NCBI GenBank assembly: GCA_024681565.1
Contig: JAILAO010000017.1
Location: 1-17,164, forward strand
Source: Bacteroidales bacterium
Lineage (GTDB): Bacteria > Bacteroidota > Bacteroidia > Bacteroidales > UBA932
Length of the DNA stretch: 17,164 nt
Reading direction: 5' to 3'
Shown here piece after piece: positions 1 to 8,105 of this stretch (position 1 is its first letter; the number at the start of each line of letters is the position of its first letter). Under the pieces are notes generated by a model. It was not told where the DNA came from and searched no databases. It saw nothing but the letters and a program-made list of their open reading frames with translations. A program made the position numbers and the translations under genes.

Positions 1-167
1 AAATCGGTGCCTTCCTTGACTTCTTCGGCACAGGTCACGGTGGCGAGGACCATGGTGCCTCCCATCTTGACAACGGCGGAGCCGGCGGCCTGCTTGGCCA
101 GTTTGCCGGTCTCGATCTCGATCACGCGGCCGTCCGCGAGCTCGATTTTCTTTTTGATAACGTTCAT
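1..167 (-). CDS. pnp: Polyribonucleotide nucleotidyltransferase (PNPase), N-terminal fragment
   Basis: Only the first 55 codons are in the window; the gene continues past the left edge. PNPase is the phosphate-dependent 3'-to-5' exoribonuclease that degrades mRNA in the cytoplasm, usually as a trimer. The visible N-terminus begins [19 protein letters not shown], followed by [13 protein letters not shown] and then [10 protein letters not shown], which is the start of the first RNase PH-like domain and matches this part of the family well. The ATG at 167 to 165 is the only sensible start. The gene lies directly downstream of rpsO, a pairing conserved in many bacteria, with a terminator-like hairpin between them. 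I see no clear promoter of its own in the 37 bases between that hairpin and the start, so expression may depend on partial readthrough from rpsO or on a promoter I do not recognise. Confidence 0.93.
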   Translation of the reverse strand, partial: MNVIKKKIELADGRVIEIETGKLAKQAAGSAVVKMGGTMVLATVTCAEEVKEGTD

Positions 168-203
168 TACTGTTTCTCTATTGCGTCTTTTACGTCTTCT
201 ATC

Positions 204-237
204 AAAAAGGGGATGGTCCCGATGGGCACCATCCCCC
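204..237 (-). terminator. Rho-independent terminator between rpsO and pnp
   Basis: Read on the minus strand, a 9-bp perfect stem (GGGGATGGT at 228-236 pairing with ACCATCCCC at 209-217, with extra CCC/GGG pairing inside) is followed immediately by TTTTT at 208-204. It lies 18 bases after the rpsO stop codon. A strong GC-rich stem followed by a short T-run is the classic intrinsic terminator layout. It probably ends most rpsO transcripts and lets a fraction continue into pnp. Confidence 0.82.
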
Positions 238-254
238 AGTTGTTTCCTATCTGC

Positions 255-530
255 TTATCGACGGAGACCGAGCTCCTTGACGATATGGCGGTATCTCTCA
301 ATGTCCATCTCCTGGAGGTAGTCCAGGATCTGGCGGCGCTTACCGACGAGGCGGAGAAGGGAACGACGGGTAACCACGTCCTTCTTGTTCTTCTTCACGT
401 GCTCGGTAAGGTGAGCGATACGGTAGGAAAATAAAGCAACTTGACTCTCAGGTGAGCCGGTGTCCTTATTAGACTTCCCGTACTTCGCGAAAATCTCTTG
501 CTTTTTCTCAGGCATCAAATATTCAGCCAT
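255..530 (-). CDS. rpsO: 30S ribosomal protein S15
   Basis: Encodes 91 residues, the normal length for S15, the small-subunit protein that binds 16S rRNA early in assembly and contributes to an intersubunit bridge. The family signature is plain: [20 protein letters not shown], then [20 protein letters not shown] and a C-terminal [14 protein letters not shown] chose the ATG at 530 ([10 protein letters not shown]), which gives family length. An in-frame ATG at 515 (MPEKKQEIF) would give 86 residues and is possible. The frame is open upstream to an ATG at 671, but those extra 47 residues do not look like S15 and would overlap the promoter. A strong Bacteroidota promoter lies about 60 bases upstream. 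The terminator after the gene separates it from pnp. Confidence 0.96.
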   Translation of the reverse strand: MAEYLMPEKKQEIFAKYGKSNKDTGSPESQVALFSYRIAHLTEHVKKNKKDVVTRRSLLRLVGKRRQILDYLQEMDIERYRHIVKELGLRR

Positions 531-587
531 CTCAGCAAAAAAATTAAGGGTTAATACAAATGCTCCATCCAAAATGGAAAAAGCGTG

Positions 588-618
588 CAAATTTAGATAA
601 ATTTTGCAAGAATACAAA
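588..618 (-). promoter_or_regulatory. Bacteroidota-type promoter driving rpsO
   Basis: On the minus strand TTTG (618-615) and TAAATTTG (595-588) are separated by 19 bases. Both match the Bacteroidota primary-sigma consensus exactly (TTTG at -33, TAnnTTTG at -7). Transcription would begin near 583, giving an S15 leader of about 50 bases. It is the best-formed promoter in the window, as expected for a ribosomal protein gene. Confidence 0.8.
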
Positions 619-640
619 GTGTAATCAGATTTTATATTTC

Positions 641-648
641 TATCTTTG
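641..648 (+). promoter_or_regulatory. -7 promoter element for the receptor operon, almost touching the start codon
   Basis: TATCTTTG matches the Bacteroidota -7 consensus TAnnTTTG exactly. The expected -33 region around 618-621 has no TTTG, so the promoter is weaker or helped by a regulator. Only five bases separate the element from the ATG at 654, so transcription should begin at or within a few bases of the start codon, giving a leaderless or nearly leaderless mRNA. Confidence 0.6.
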
Positions 649-653
649 TCCGC

Positions 654-1379
654 ATGAAAAAAAACGGACATATCGCAAGCTGCCTGATCGCCCTTGGACT
701 GGGGCTATTCAGCGCACAGGCACAGGATTCGCCGGAACTCCGTATCTTCCAGCAGAAGGCCGGCGACAGGTCCTCCCTTTTCCGCGGACGGCAGGGCGAC
801 CGCTACAGTTTCCTGGCCAACGGCCATCCCTATTGGTCATCGACCGAATTCGTCCGCGGAAACATCGTCTTCGAAGACCGGACCTATTGCGACGTCATGC
901 TCAACATCGACGCCCTGACCCAGAAAGCGCTTGTCCAGTTGTCCAATTCCCTGCTGTCGCTGGCACTCTCCCCCGCCCAGGTAAGCTCCATCGACATCGG
1001 GGAGCACCACTTCATCGGGGTCGGACCGGAGGACGCGGGCAGCTTGCCGGAAGGCTTCTACGAAGTATTCGGGCAAGGGCCGGAGCAGGTATACAAGCAT
1101 GTTGACAAGGCCCTGAACTCCAGCGTCAGCAATGTCAACGGCGACGGGATCGGCTACAACGACCCGAACTACCGGGAGGACATCCTGCGTTATTTCCAGA
1201 TCTCCCGCACCTATTATTTCCGCGACCGCGACGGCCGCTTTTCCCGCATCCGGGGGAACAACGCCCTGATCGGCAAATTCCCGGACCGCAAGAAGGAACT
1301 CCGCCGGGCCGTCCGGAACCTGCGGACCCGCGATTACGATATCATCTGCCAGGAAGTGCTTAGACAGACCGCCCGATGA
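654..1379 (+). CDS. Exported protein of unknown function, first gene of a TonB-dependent receptor operon
   Basis: Encodes 241 residues. Residues 1-23 form a clear Sec signal peptide (MKKNG, hydrophobic core, cleavage expected after AQA), with no lipobox, so the protein should reach the periplasm or the outside. The mature part contains patches such as [20 protein letters not shown], a hydrophobic [14 protein letters not shown] stretch and a basic end with [14 protein letters not shown]. As I recall, similar small exported proteins sit upstream of TonB-dependent receptors in other Bacteroidota, but I know of no assigned function. The TGA stop overlaps the ATG of the receptor gene (ATGA at 1376-1379), implying translational coupling and a shared job, perhaps as an accessory periplasmic subunit. 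The start is fixed by the signal peptide; the -7 promoter element ends five bases before it. Confidence 0.85.
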   Translation: MKKNGHIASCLIALGLGLFSAQAQDSPELRIFQQKAGDRSSLFRGRQGDRYSFLANGHPYWSSTEFVRGNIVFEDRTYCDVMLNIDALTQKALVQLSNSLLSLALSPAQVSSIDIGEHHFIGVGPEDAGSLPEGFYEVFGQGPEQVYKHVDKALNSSVSNVNGDGIGYNDPNYREDILRYFQISRTYYFRDRDGRFSRIRGNNALIGKFPDRKKELRRAVRNLRTRDYDIICQEVLRQTAR

Positions 1380-4021
1380 AGAGACTGTTTACTATTATAA
1401 TACTGGCATGCCTCGCCGGGGCGGGCCTCCGGGCACAGGACCGGCTCGAAGTCCGGCGTGTCCCCCTCGACTCGCTCGTCCGTTTCCTGGACGGGCATTT
1501 CCCGGCATCTTTCTATTGCGTCGTGGACGCTGCCGAGCAAAGCGATTTCAGCGTCAGCGCCCCGGCCGGGGAATTCGTCGAAGCCGCTTTCGCTTCGATG
1601 CGCGAAAAAGGATACACCATCAGCCGTTACGCCGACAACTACTTCATCCTGCACGGCAAGTCCGTATTCACCGATCTTCCGGCCGGCCTGTTCGATGACG
1701 GCAGACCGCTCGCGGACGACAGCGGACTGCAGAAATACCTGGCCGAGCAGAGCACCATCGCCACCTTCCAGAACAAAATCTACGAAATCGGAGAACCGGG
1801 AGCCCGCCATGCCGGCAAGGCCTATGTCAGCGGCCAGGTCCGGGATATTTCCAGCAACGAGCCGCTCACCGGCGTTTCCGTCTATGACGAAAAATCCGGC
1901 GCCTATACGGTCACGGATGCAGGCGGATTCTACCGGGTCGCCCTGCCTGTCGGGGACAACATCCTGAACTTCAGCGGCTATTCGCTCGAAGACATGCACC
2001 TGAATCTCAACGTGCACGAGGACGGCACGCTCGACATCGTCATGAAGGAGAAAGTGACCGCGCTGACCGGCGCAGTGATCTCGGCCGATGCCGTCTCGCA
2101 CCACCGCAATGCCCAGATGGGACTGGAGCGTGTCCGGATGGAGGTGATCAGCAAGATCCCGTCCGCCTTCGGGGAAGGAGACGTCCTGAAGGCCGTCCTG
2201 ACCCTGCCGGGTGTGAAATCCGTCGGCGAAGCCTCCAGCGGTTTCAATGTCCGGGGAGGATCCACGGACCAGAACCTTGTCCTGTTCAACGACGGGACCA
2301 TCTACAACCCGACACACCTGTTCGGTCTTTTCTCCGCCTTCAACCCGGACATCGTCAGCGAAGTCGAACTCTACAAGAGCGGCATCCCCGCCGAATTCGG
2401 CGGACGCATCTCGTCCGTCCTGGATGTCCGCAGCCGGGAGGGCAACGCCAACAAGATCGCCGGATCGCTCGGCGTGGGCCTGCTGACCAGCCGCTTCCAG
2501 CTGGAAGGTCCCCTCGTCAAGGGCAAGACCACCTTCCTGATCGGCGGGCGCACCACGTATTCCAACTGGATCCTGAACCTGCTGCCCGCGAACAGCAACT
2601 ATCGCGGCGGACGTGCCAACTTCCATGACATCAACGCCTCCCTGACACACAAGATCAACGACAACAATTCGCTCCAGGCTTATGCATACTGGTCCCGGGA
2701 CGGTTTCTCGTTCAGCCGGGACACCACCTTCCGCTACTCCAACCTCAACGCTTCGCTCCGGTGGCGCAGCCGCCTCGGCAGCCGGCTCAACCTGGTGACC
2801 GTGGCCGGTTATGACCAGTACGGGGCGGAACTGGAGAATACGCTCGGCCAGAACCTGAAATCCGGGTACCGGATTGCCACGCAGATCCGGCAGGGATATG
2901 CCAAGGCCTCTTTCCGATATGCAGCCACCGACCGGCACGACCTGACCCTCGGCGGACAGGCGACCTGGTATCATCTGCTCCCCGGCGAGATGAGTCCGCT
3001 CTATGAGCCGTCGCTCGTCGCCCACACGCGTCTCGATATCCAGAACGCCCTGGAGACCGCCCTTTTCGCCAGCGACAGCTGGACCGTCAGTCCGAAACTG
3101 ACCTTCGATGCGGGTGTCCGCCTCAGCGGCCTGCTGGCACTGAGGCCGTCCAAGATGTACCTCTACCCGGAGATCCGCCTCTCCGGGAAATATTCCTTCC
3201 GGGACAACCTGTCCGTGAAAGCCGGATTCAACACGATGAGCCAGTTCATCCACCTGATCACCAATACCTCCTCCATCTCCCCCATCGACAGCTGGCAGCT
3301 CAGCAGCGCCGATGTCCGGCCGCAGACCGGATGGCAGGCGGCCGCCGGCCTCTATTGGACCGTCGCGGACGGGACCGTGGACCTGACCCTGGAGAGCTAT
3401 TACAAGCAGACCAGCCACCAGCTTGACTACAAGTCCGGCGCTACGCTGATGATGAATCCGGACCTGGCGGCGGATCTCGTCGAGACCCGCGGCAAGGCCT
3501 ACGGCATCGAGCTGATGGCCAAGAAGACCTCGGGCAAACTCACCGGCTGGGCATCCTACACCTACGCCCGCTCGTTCCTGCAGGAGATGCAGGACCGCGG
3601 CGTGGAGACCATCAACGGAGGAGCCTGGTACAATGCCCCGCACGACAAGCCGCATGAAGTCAAGCTGGTCGGGAACTACAAGTTCACCCACCGGTACTCG
3701 CTTTCGGCCAACCTCGAATATGCCACGGGCCGGCCCGTTACCCTGCCGATTGCCTATTTCAACTACGGCGGCGGATACCGGCTCGCCTACACCCAGCGCA
3801 GCACGCACAGGATTCCGGACTACTTCCGCCTGGACCTGGCAATCAATATCGAACCCGGTCACTATCTCCGGCAGTTTTCCCACATGTCCTGGACCATCGG
3901 CGTATACAATGTCACCGGCCGCAAGAATGCCTACTCGGTATTCTTCACGCCGCAGGGCAGTTACATGCTCTCGGTCTTTGCCTGTCCGATCCCTTATATC
4001 AACCTCAACCTGAAATTCTGA
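1376..4021 (+). CDS. TonB-dependent outer-membrane receptor with N-terminal STN-like and carboxypeptidase-regulatory-like domains
   Basis: Encodes 881 residues. Domains in order: signal peptide (1-20, cleaved near LRA/QD); an STN-like domain (about 25-95, with VPLDSLVRFLDG and GYTISRYADNYFIL); a carboxypeptidase-regulatory-like beta-sandwich (about 150-225, VSGQVRDISSNEPLTGVSVY then GGFYRV); a plug (about 250-355, GGSTDQNLVLFNDGTIYNP and ELYKSGIPAEFGGRISSVLD); and a 22-strand-type barrel ending in NLNLKF with the terminal Phe typical of outer-membrane proteins. The family uses TonB energy to import large or scarce ligands across the outer membrane. The substrate cannot be read from sequence. 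STN domains often signal to FecR-type anti-sigma factors, but no such gene is nearby. It shares ATGA with the gene before and TGATG with the DUF4249 gene after. This is not a SusC-type receptor, and its partner is not SusD. Confidence 0.93.
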   Translation: MKRLFTIIILACLAGAGLRAQDRLEVRRVPLDSLVRFLDGHFPASFYCVVDAAEQSDFSVSAPAGEFVEAAFASMREKGYTISRYADNYFILHGKSVFTDLPAGLFDDGRPLADDSGLQKYLAEQSTIATFQNKIYEIGEPGARHAGKAYVSGQVRDISSNEPLTGVSVYDEKSGAYTVTDAGGFYRVALPVGDNILNFSGYSLEDMHLNLNVHEDGTLDIVMKEKVTALTGAVISADAVSHHRNAQMGLERVRMEVISKIPSAFGEGDVLKAVLTLPGVKSVGEASSGFNVRGGSTDQNLVLFNDGTIYNPTHLFGLFSAFNPDIVSEVELYKSGIPAEFGGRISSVLDVRSREGNANKIAGSLGVGLLTSRFQLEGPLVKGKTTFLIGGRTTYSNWILNLLPANSNYRGGRANFHDINASLTHKINDNNSLQAYAYWSRDGFSFSRDTTFRYSNLNASLRWRSRLGSRLNLVTVAGYDQYGAELENTLGQNLKSGYRIATQIRQGYAKASFRYAATDRHDLTLGGQATWYHLLPGEMSPLYEPSLVAHTRLDIQNALETALFASDSWTVSPKLTFDAGVRLSGLLALRPSKMYLYPEIRLSGKYSFRDNLSVKAGFNTMSQFIHLITNTSSISPIDSWQLSSADVRPQTGWQAAAGLYWTVADGTVDLTLESYYKQTSHQLDYKSGATLMMNPDLAADLVETRGKAYGIELMAKKTSGKLTGWASYTYARSFLQEMQDRGVETINGGAWYNAPHDKPHEVKLVGNYKFTHRYSLSANLEYATGRPVTLPIAYFNYGGGYRLAYTQRSTHRIPDYFRLDLAINIEPGHYLRQFSHMSWTIGVYNVTGRKNAYSVFFTPQGSYMLSVFACPIPYINLNLKF

Positions 4022-5214
4022 TGGCAGCACACTTCCTTAAACGACTGGCTGCCCTGGCAGCCCTGCTCCTGGCCGCAGCCGCCTGCAAATATCCGTATGA
4101 ACTGAATATCCCGCGCGGAGAATACCCGCTCGTAATCGAAGGGGATATCCTGATCGGAACCAGCTCCAGACTGAAGCTCAGTTTCGCCGTCCCCCTGGAC
4201 CGCGACAACTATGTCCCGCCGACACTCTCCGCCACAGGCTATATCGAAGGCGAGGACGGAACACGCATCCAAGGTATCGATAACGGCAGCGCCTCCCTCT
4301 TGTTCGACAGCGTCGACCTGCCCGAGGGACAGCGTTATCGCCTGCATGTCGAAGCCGTTTCTCCCGCCTTCGGATCCGAAGGCGGCTCCGCACAGCGCAT
4401 CTTCGAATCCGACTGGCTGGACGTCTGCCCCGCGCCGGTCATCGACAATCTCTCTTTTGACAAGAACGCCATCTACGGAGAACTGGACATCGCCCTGAGC
4501 ATGCATTGCAGCGGTTCCAGCCATTTCCGCTGGACCTATGTAGAAGAGTGGGAATACCACAGCGACATCATGAGCTCCTATCTCTACGACCCCGATACGG
4601 GGACGGTTTACGAAGCGGCGAGTCCTTTCTACCGCTGCTGGAGCCGGGCAGAATCCCCCACCATCAATATCTTCACCACGGAAAACCAGACCGAGGACCG
4701 GTTCGAAGACCTGGACTTTGTCCGCATCCCCCTCACAGACCGCCGTCTGCAGGTTCTCTACCGGATCACGGTCCAGCTGGGGGCGCTCAGCGAAGAAGCC
4801 TTCAAGTACTGGCGCGCCATCCAGGAGACCACGTATTCGCAGGGGTCCATCTTTGCTCCAACGCCGAGCCAGATGTCCAGCAACATCCACTGCATTTCCG
4901 ATCCGGACTATCAAGTGCTCGGTTACCTGAACGCCGCCGCCGTCACCAGTGCCCGGCTTTACTACGACAACACGGTCCATCATTACCACCAGACGCCCAA
5001 AGGCGGCTACTATTATGATCCGCTGGAGATGCAGGTCCTGGACAATGTGGACGACAACCGGCTCGCCTACTGGTCCGGTTACCTCCCCTACGAAGCTGTT
5101 TACGAATACGAGATGAGCGTCGATCCTTCCCACTACATGTGGGCGGTCGCCGCCTGTATCGACTGCCGCAAAAGCGGCGGCTCGACCGACAAACCGGATG
5201 ACTGGCCCCAATAA
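4021..5214 (+). CDS. DUF4249 family lipoprotein
   Basis: Encodes 397 residues. It begins with a lipoprotein signal peptide: a hydrophobic run and the lipobox AAAC with Cys22 as the expected lipidated residue, so the protein should be anchored in the outer membrane. The C-terminal ACIDCRKSGGSTDKPDDWP, the internal FYRCWSRAESPTINIF and the RIPLTDRR segment are hallmarks of DUF4249, a Bacteroidota family normally found next to TonB-dependent receptors. Its biochemical role is not established; by analogy with SusD it may be a surface lipoprotein that helps the receptor bind ligand, which is inference. The ATG overlaps the receptor stop (TGATG at 4019-4023), so translation is probably coupled. The next gene starts 10 bases after the stop. 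Confidence 0.9.
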   Translation: MAAHFLKRLAALAALLLAAAACKYPYELNIPRGEYPLVIEGDILIGTSSRLKLSFAVPLDRDNYVPPTLSATGYIEGEDGTRIQGIDNGSASLLFDSVDLPEGQRYRLHVEAVSPAFGSEGGSAQRIFESDWLDVCPAPVIDNLSFDKNAIYGELDIALSMHCSGSSHFRWTYVEEWEYHSDIMSSYLYDPDTGTVYEAASPFYRCWSRAESPTINIFTTENQTEDRFEDLDFVRIPLTDRRLQVLYRITVQLGALSEEAFKYWRAIQETTYSQGSIFAPTPSQMSSNIHCISDPDYQVLGYLNAAAVTSARLYYDNTVHHYHQTPKGGYYYDPLEMQVLDNVDDNRLAYWSGYLPYEAVYEYEMSVDPSHYMWAVAACIDCRKSGGSTDKPDDWPQ

Positions 5215-5224
5215 CCCCCAAACG

Positions 5225-6916
5225 ATGAGAAGAATCCTCCTATATTGCCTGTGCGCCATGCTGACGGTCAGCGCGTCCCTCCAAGGGGCGGAGCGGATCC
5301 GGGAGCGCGTCTATATCTCTACCGACCGGGATGTCTATGTGGCCGGGGATGCCGTCTGGATGTCAGCCTGGTGTCTGGACGCCTCCAACGGGCGCCTCTC
5401 CGCTTTCAGCAAAACCGCCTACGTAGAGATCCATTCGCAGCAAGGGCTGGTCCAGACCGCCAAAATCGCCCTGAACGGCGGACGCGGCGCAGGACGGATC
5501 CTGCTGTCCAACACCCTGCCGACCGGCAATTACCGCTTGCTTGCCTATACCAAGCTGGGCGCCTCCGAAGACGGTTTCGATGCCGGAACCGGCGCCCGGA
5601 CCCTGTCCGTCATCAACACCTTCAGCACCGAACGCCTCCCGGACGGTGTGCAGATCGTTCCGGAGGTCCCGACGGCCCCGCCGGTCCGCAGTGCCGGGAA
5701 GCTGGAGATCCGCTCCGCCGCTGCCGCTTCTCCGAACGGCACCACCCGGCTGACCGTCTCCAACCCGGGAAACGAAACCATACAATTCAGCCTCAGCGTC
5801 CATCATGACGACGGAATCCCGGCAGCCGACGGACGGCGGATTCCGGATTTTATCGACGGAATCCATGCGCTTCCCCAGGCCCGCGGGTTCTCGGACACGG
5901 CCATCCCCGAATACGAAGGAGAGGTCATCCGCGCCCATGTCACCGGGACCGATACGGCCGGACGGCAAGCCAACCTGGACCGCTATGCTTTCATCTCCTC
6001 GCCTGGCGGCGGGGAAAATCTCTACACCGAGACCATCTCGGGAGACGGCAGCGTCACCTTCTTCACTTCCAATATCTACGGCTCGCAGAACATGTTCCTG
6101 GAAATCGAAGATGTGGATCCGGACAACATCTGCCACCTCGAGATCGACTCTCCTTTCCTGGATCTGTCTCCCGGGGAGATCCCGCCTCTGCGCCTGAGCG
6201 CCGGCTATGCCCCCGCCCTGCAGTTGCGCAAGATCGGCATGCAGTTGGAGCGCAACTTCGATGCCGATACCCTTTATTCCGAACTTCCGTTCCGCATACA
6301 TCCCGTTCTGGAGGAGGACAACTGCAAACGTTATATCCTGGATGACTATACCCGCTTCCCGGTGATGGAGGAACTTTTCATCGAGTTCATACAAGAACTC
6401 CGCATCCGCCGCACGGACGGCCGGCGGCGGGTGGAGGTCATCGCCTCCGATGCGACCGGCCAGTACTACTTCCCCCGCGGGATGGCCCTGGTCCTGCTGG
6501 ACGGCGTCCCGATCCTCGACCACGAGAAGATCATCGCCTACGACCCGCTCCTCGTCAGTCACATCGACATCTACAGCGGCTCCTATTCGTTCGGGATCCG
6601 CAGTTTCAGCGGCATCGTCAATTTCGTCACCTACAAAGGCAGCCTGCCGTCGATGCAGTTCGCCGACAACGTCCGCATCGTGGATTTCCAGGGCTGTTCC
6701 CTGCCCCTGGCCTATACCTGCGCCGGTGTCGGGAAAGCATACCCGGACTATCGGCAGACCATCTACTGGCATCCGCTGCTGAGCCTCGCCCCGGGGGCGT
6801 CCCTGGAGCTGGAATGCAAAACGCCCGCCTATGGCGGACGTTTCGAAATCGTGGCCGAAGGACTCAGCGGAACGGGTGAGGCGGTTGCCGCCCGCGCTAC
6901 ACTGGACGTTCGATAA
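5225..6916 (+). CDS. Exported MG2-like and TonB-plug-like domain protein without a barrel
   Basis: Encodes 563 residues from the ATG at 5225, chosen because MRRILLYCLCAMLTVSASL is a proper signal peptide and lies 10 bases after the DUF4249 stop; an upstream in-frame ATG at 5198 would add nine non-signal residues and overlap DUF4249. After the signal, RVYISTDRDVYVAGDAVWMS (about 28-47) is typical of an MG2-like alpha-2-macroglobulin beta-domain. Around residues 418-470 comes GMALVLLDGVPILDHEKI, then DPLLVSHIDIYSGSY and SGIVNFVTYKG, which resembles the plug of TonB-dependent receptors. No beta-barrel follows, so it cannot be a transporter by itself. It probably works in the periplasm or at the outer membrane with the receptor and DUF4249 lipoprotein. 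Its 3' end overlaps the convergent glycosyltransferase gene by 20 bases. Confidence 0.88.
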   Translation: MRRILLYCLCAMLTVSASLQGAERIRERVYISTDRDVYVAGDAVWMSAWCLDASNGRLSAFSKTAYVEIHSQQGLVQTAKIALNGGRGAGRILLSNTLPTGNYRLLAYTKLGASEDGFDAGTGARTLSVINTFSTERLPDGVQIVPEVPTAPPVRSAGKLEIRSAAAASPNGTTRLTVSNPGNETIQFSLSVHHDDGIPAADGRRIPDFIDGIHALPQARGFSDTAIPEYEGEVIRAHVTGTDTAGRQANLDRYAFISSPGGGENLYTETISGDGSVTFFTSNIYGSQNMFLEIEDVDPDNICHLEIDSPFLDLSPGEIPPLRLSAGYAPALQLRKIGMQLERNFDADTLYSELPFRIHPVLEEDNCKRYILDDYTRFPVMEELFIEFIQELRIRRTDGRRRVEVIASDATGQYYFPRGMALVLLDGVPILDHEKIIAYDPLLVSHIDIYSGSYSFGIRSFSGIVNFVTYKGSLPSMQFADNVRIVDFQGCSLPLAYTCAGVGKAYPDYRQTIYWHPLLSLAPGASLELECKTPAYGGRFEIVAEGLSGTGEAVAARATLDVR

Positions 6917-8105
6917 GCGGCAGGCCGCGGCTCTTCAGCAACACATTATAACGGTCGATTACTTCTTCGACACAATCCTCCCAGGAGCGGACGATGCTCT
7001 TGGAGGCCTGTACACCCACGCGGTGGACCCGCTCCGGATCGTGGATCAGGCTGCGCAGCAGCTCCGCCATCCTGTCGGGGTCGTTCTCCACAAGGAAACC
7101 ATTTTCGCCATCCTTGAGGATGGTCGCAGCCGTGGCTCCCTTCGCCATCACGGCCGGCGTGTGCAGCGCAGCCGCCTCCCGCACCACAAGCGGCGCGTTG
7201 TCGTAGAGTGACGGGAAAAGGAAGAGGTCCGAAGCGGCATAGTAGTCCGTCAGCTTCTCACGGTCGGTGATAGAACCGACAAAGGTCACCTTGTTGTCCA
7301 GGCCCCTTTCCGAGACCAGCTGCTTCATCTCGTCGGCGGCATAGCCGATCCCGACGAAGTACATCCGGAAAGGAATATCCGGGATCCGGGACAGGGCTTC
7401 GATGATCAGGCGCGGGTTCTTTTCCCAGATATGCTGGCCGACAAAGAGCATCACGAACTCTTCCGGAGCGATCCCCAGGCGCTGCCGGGCCTCCACGAAA
7501 TACTTCTCGGGATAGTCCGCCACAAGGTCGGAACCGTTGTCCATCACTTCCACATGCCCCTTGAAGCCATATTCGCGGATGACATCGACCACGGATTCCT
7601 GGGGCACCCAGACCAGGTCGGCCCGTTCGTAGAAGTCGACGATGGCGTCAATCCACATATCCACGGCCAGCTTGGGCAGGACCCGGGCGAAATCGTCCCG
7701 GTATTTGGAGTGGAAAGTCGCCACGACCGGGATCTTCTGCAGCCGGCCGATCCGCATCGCCGCCCCGCCGGAGGCAAAGGGGCAATGGGCGTGCAGGATC
7801 TTGAAACGCGTCGTCGCGACCTTCGCCAGATAGGTCGGATCGATTTCCGCCAGGCCGGTCACGTAGGGAGCACGTTTGGGGACGGGGATGGAAAAGTAGT
7901 CATATACCTTGTAGTCATGGACGCTGTAATCCGCACCCGGGACGTTGGGGGTAACCACGCAGACGCCACCCACTTTCTTCTGCATCCAATATGCATAATT
8001 CTCCATGCATACGGACACGCCGTCCATCACGGGCGGGAAGACATCGCAGAACAGGCCGACATTGGCCTGTTCCGGCGAAAAGATGGTCGGTTTTTCCTTT
8101 TCCAT
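6897..8105 (-). CDS. GT4-family (GT-B fold) glycosyltransferase
   Basis: Encodes 402 residues, normal for the family. The N-terminal acceptor domain has VGLFCDVFPPVMDGVSV (about 16-32) and ILHAHCPFASGGAAMRIGRL; THSKY-like FHSKYRDDFARVL resembles lipid- or mannosyl-transferring GT4 enzymes. The C-terminal donor domain has FVGQHIWEKNPRLIIEAL (Lys229) and FPSLYDNAPLVVREAAALHTP. The usual E-x7-E donor motif appears here as D302-x7-E310. No signal peptide or membrane span, so it is a cytoplasmic, probably membrane-peripheral, enzyme. Donor and acceptor are unknown; the resemblance to diacylglycerol glucosyltransferases suggests a lipid acceptor, which is inference. It starts on the stop codon of the EF-hand gene (TAATG), so the two are probably translationally coupled. 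The 3' end overlaps the opposing gene by 20 bases, and no terminator is visible there. Confidence 0.9.
   Translation of the reverse strand: MEKEKPTIFSPEQANVGLFCDVFPPVMDGVSVCMENYAYWMQKKVGGVCVVTPNVPGADYSVHDYKVYDYFSIPVPKRAPYVTGLAEIDPTYLAKVATTRFKILHAHCPFASGGAAMRIGRLQKIPVVATFHSKYRDDFARVLPKLAVDMWIDAIVDFYERADLVWVPQESVVDVIREYGFKGHVEVMDNGSDLVADYPEKYFVEARQRLGIAPEEFVMLFVGQHIWEKNPRLIIEALSRIPDIPFRMYFVGIGYAADEMKQLVSERGLDNKVTFVGSITDREKLTDYYAASDLFLFPSLYDNAPLVVREAAALHTPAVMAKGATAATILKDGENGFLVENDPDRMAELLRSLIHDPERVHRVGVQASKSIVRSWEDCVEEVIDRYNVLLKSRGLPLIERPV

Noticed and set aside
531..671. Upstream extension of rpsO to an ATG at 671
   Set aside because: It would add 47 non-S15 residues and place the start upstream of the TTTG/TAAATTTG promoter.
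1334..4030. Long open frame of about 900 codons opposite the TonB receptor gene
   Set aside because: It is a shadow caused by GC-rich codon use of the true gene. Its product has no signal, domain or recognisable motif, while the plus strand gives a full receptor.
5363..6772. Minus-strand open frame of about 470 codons inside the MG2/plug gene
   Set aside because: Antisense shadow; the plus-strand frame carries the signal peptide and recognisable domains.
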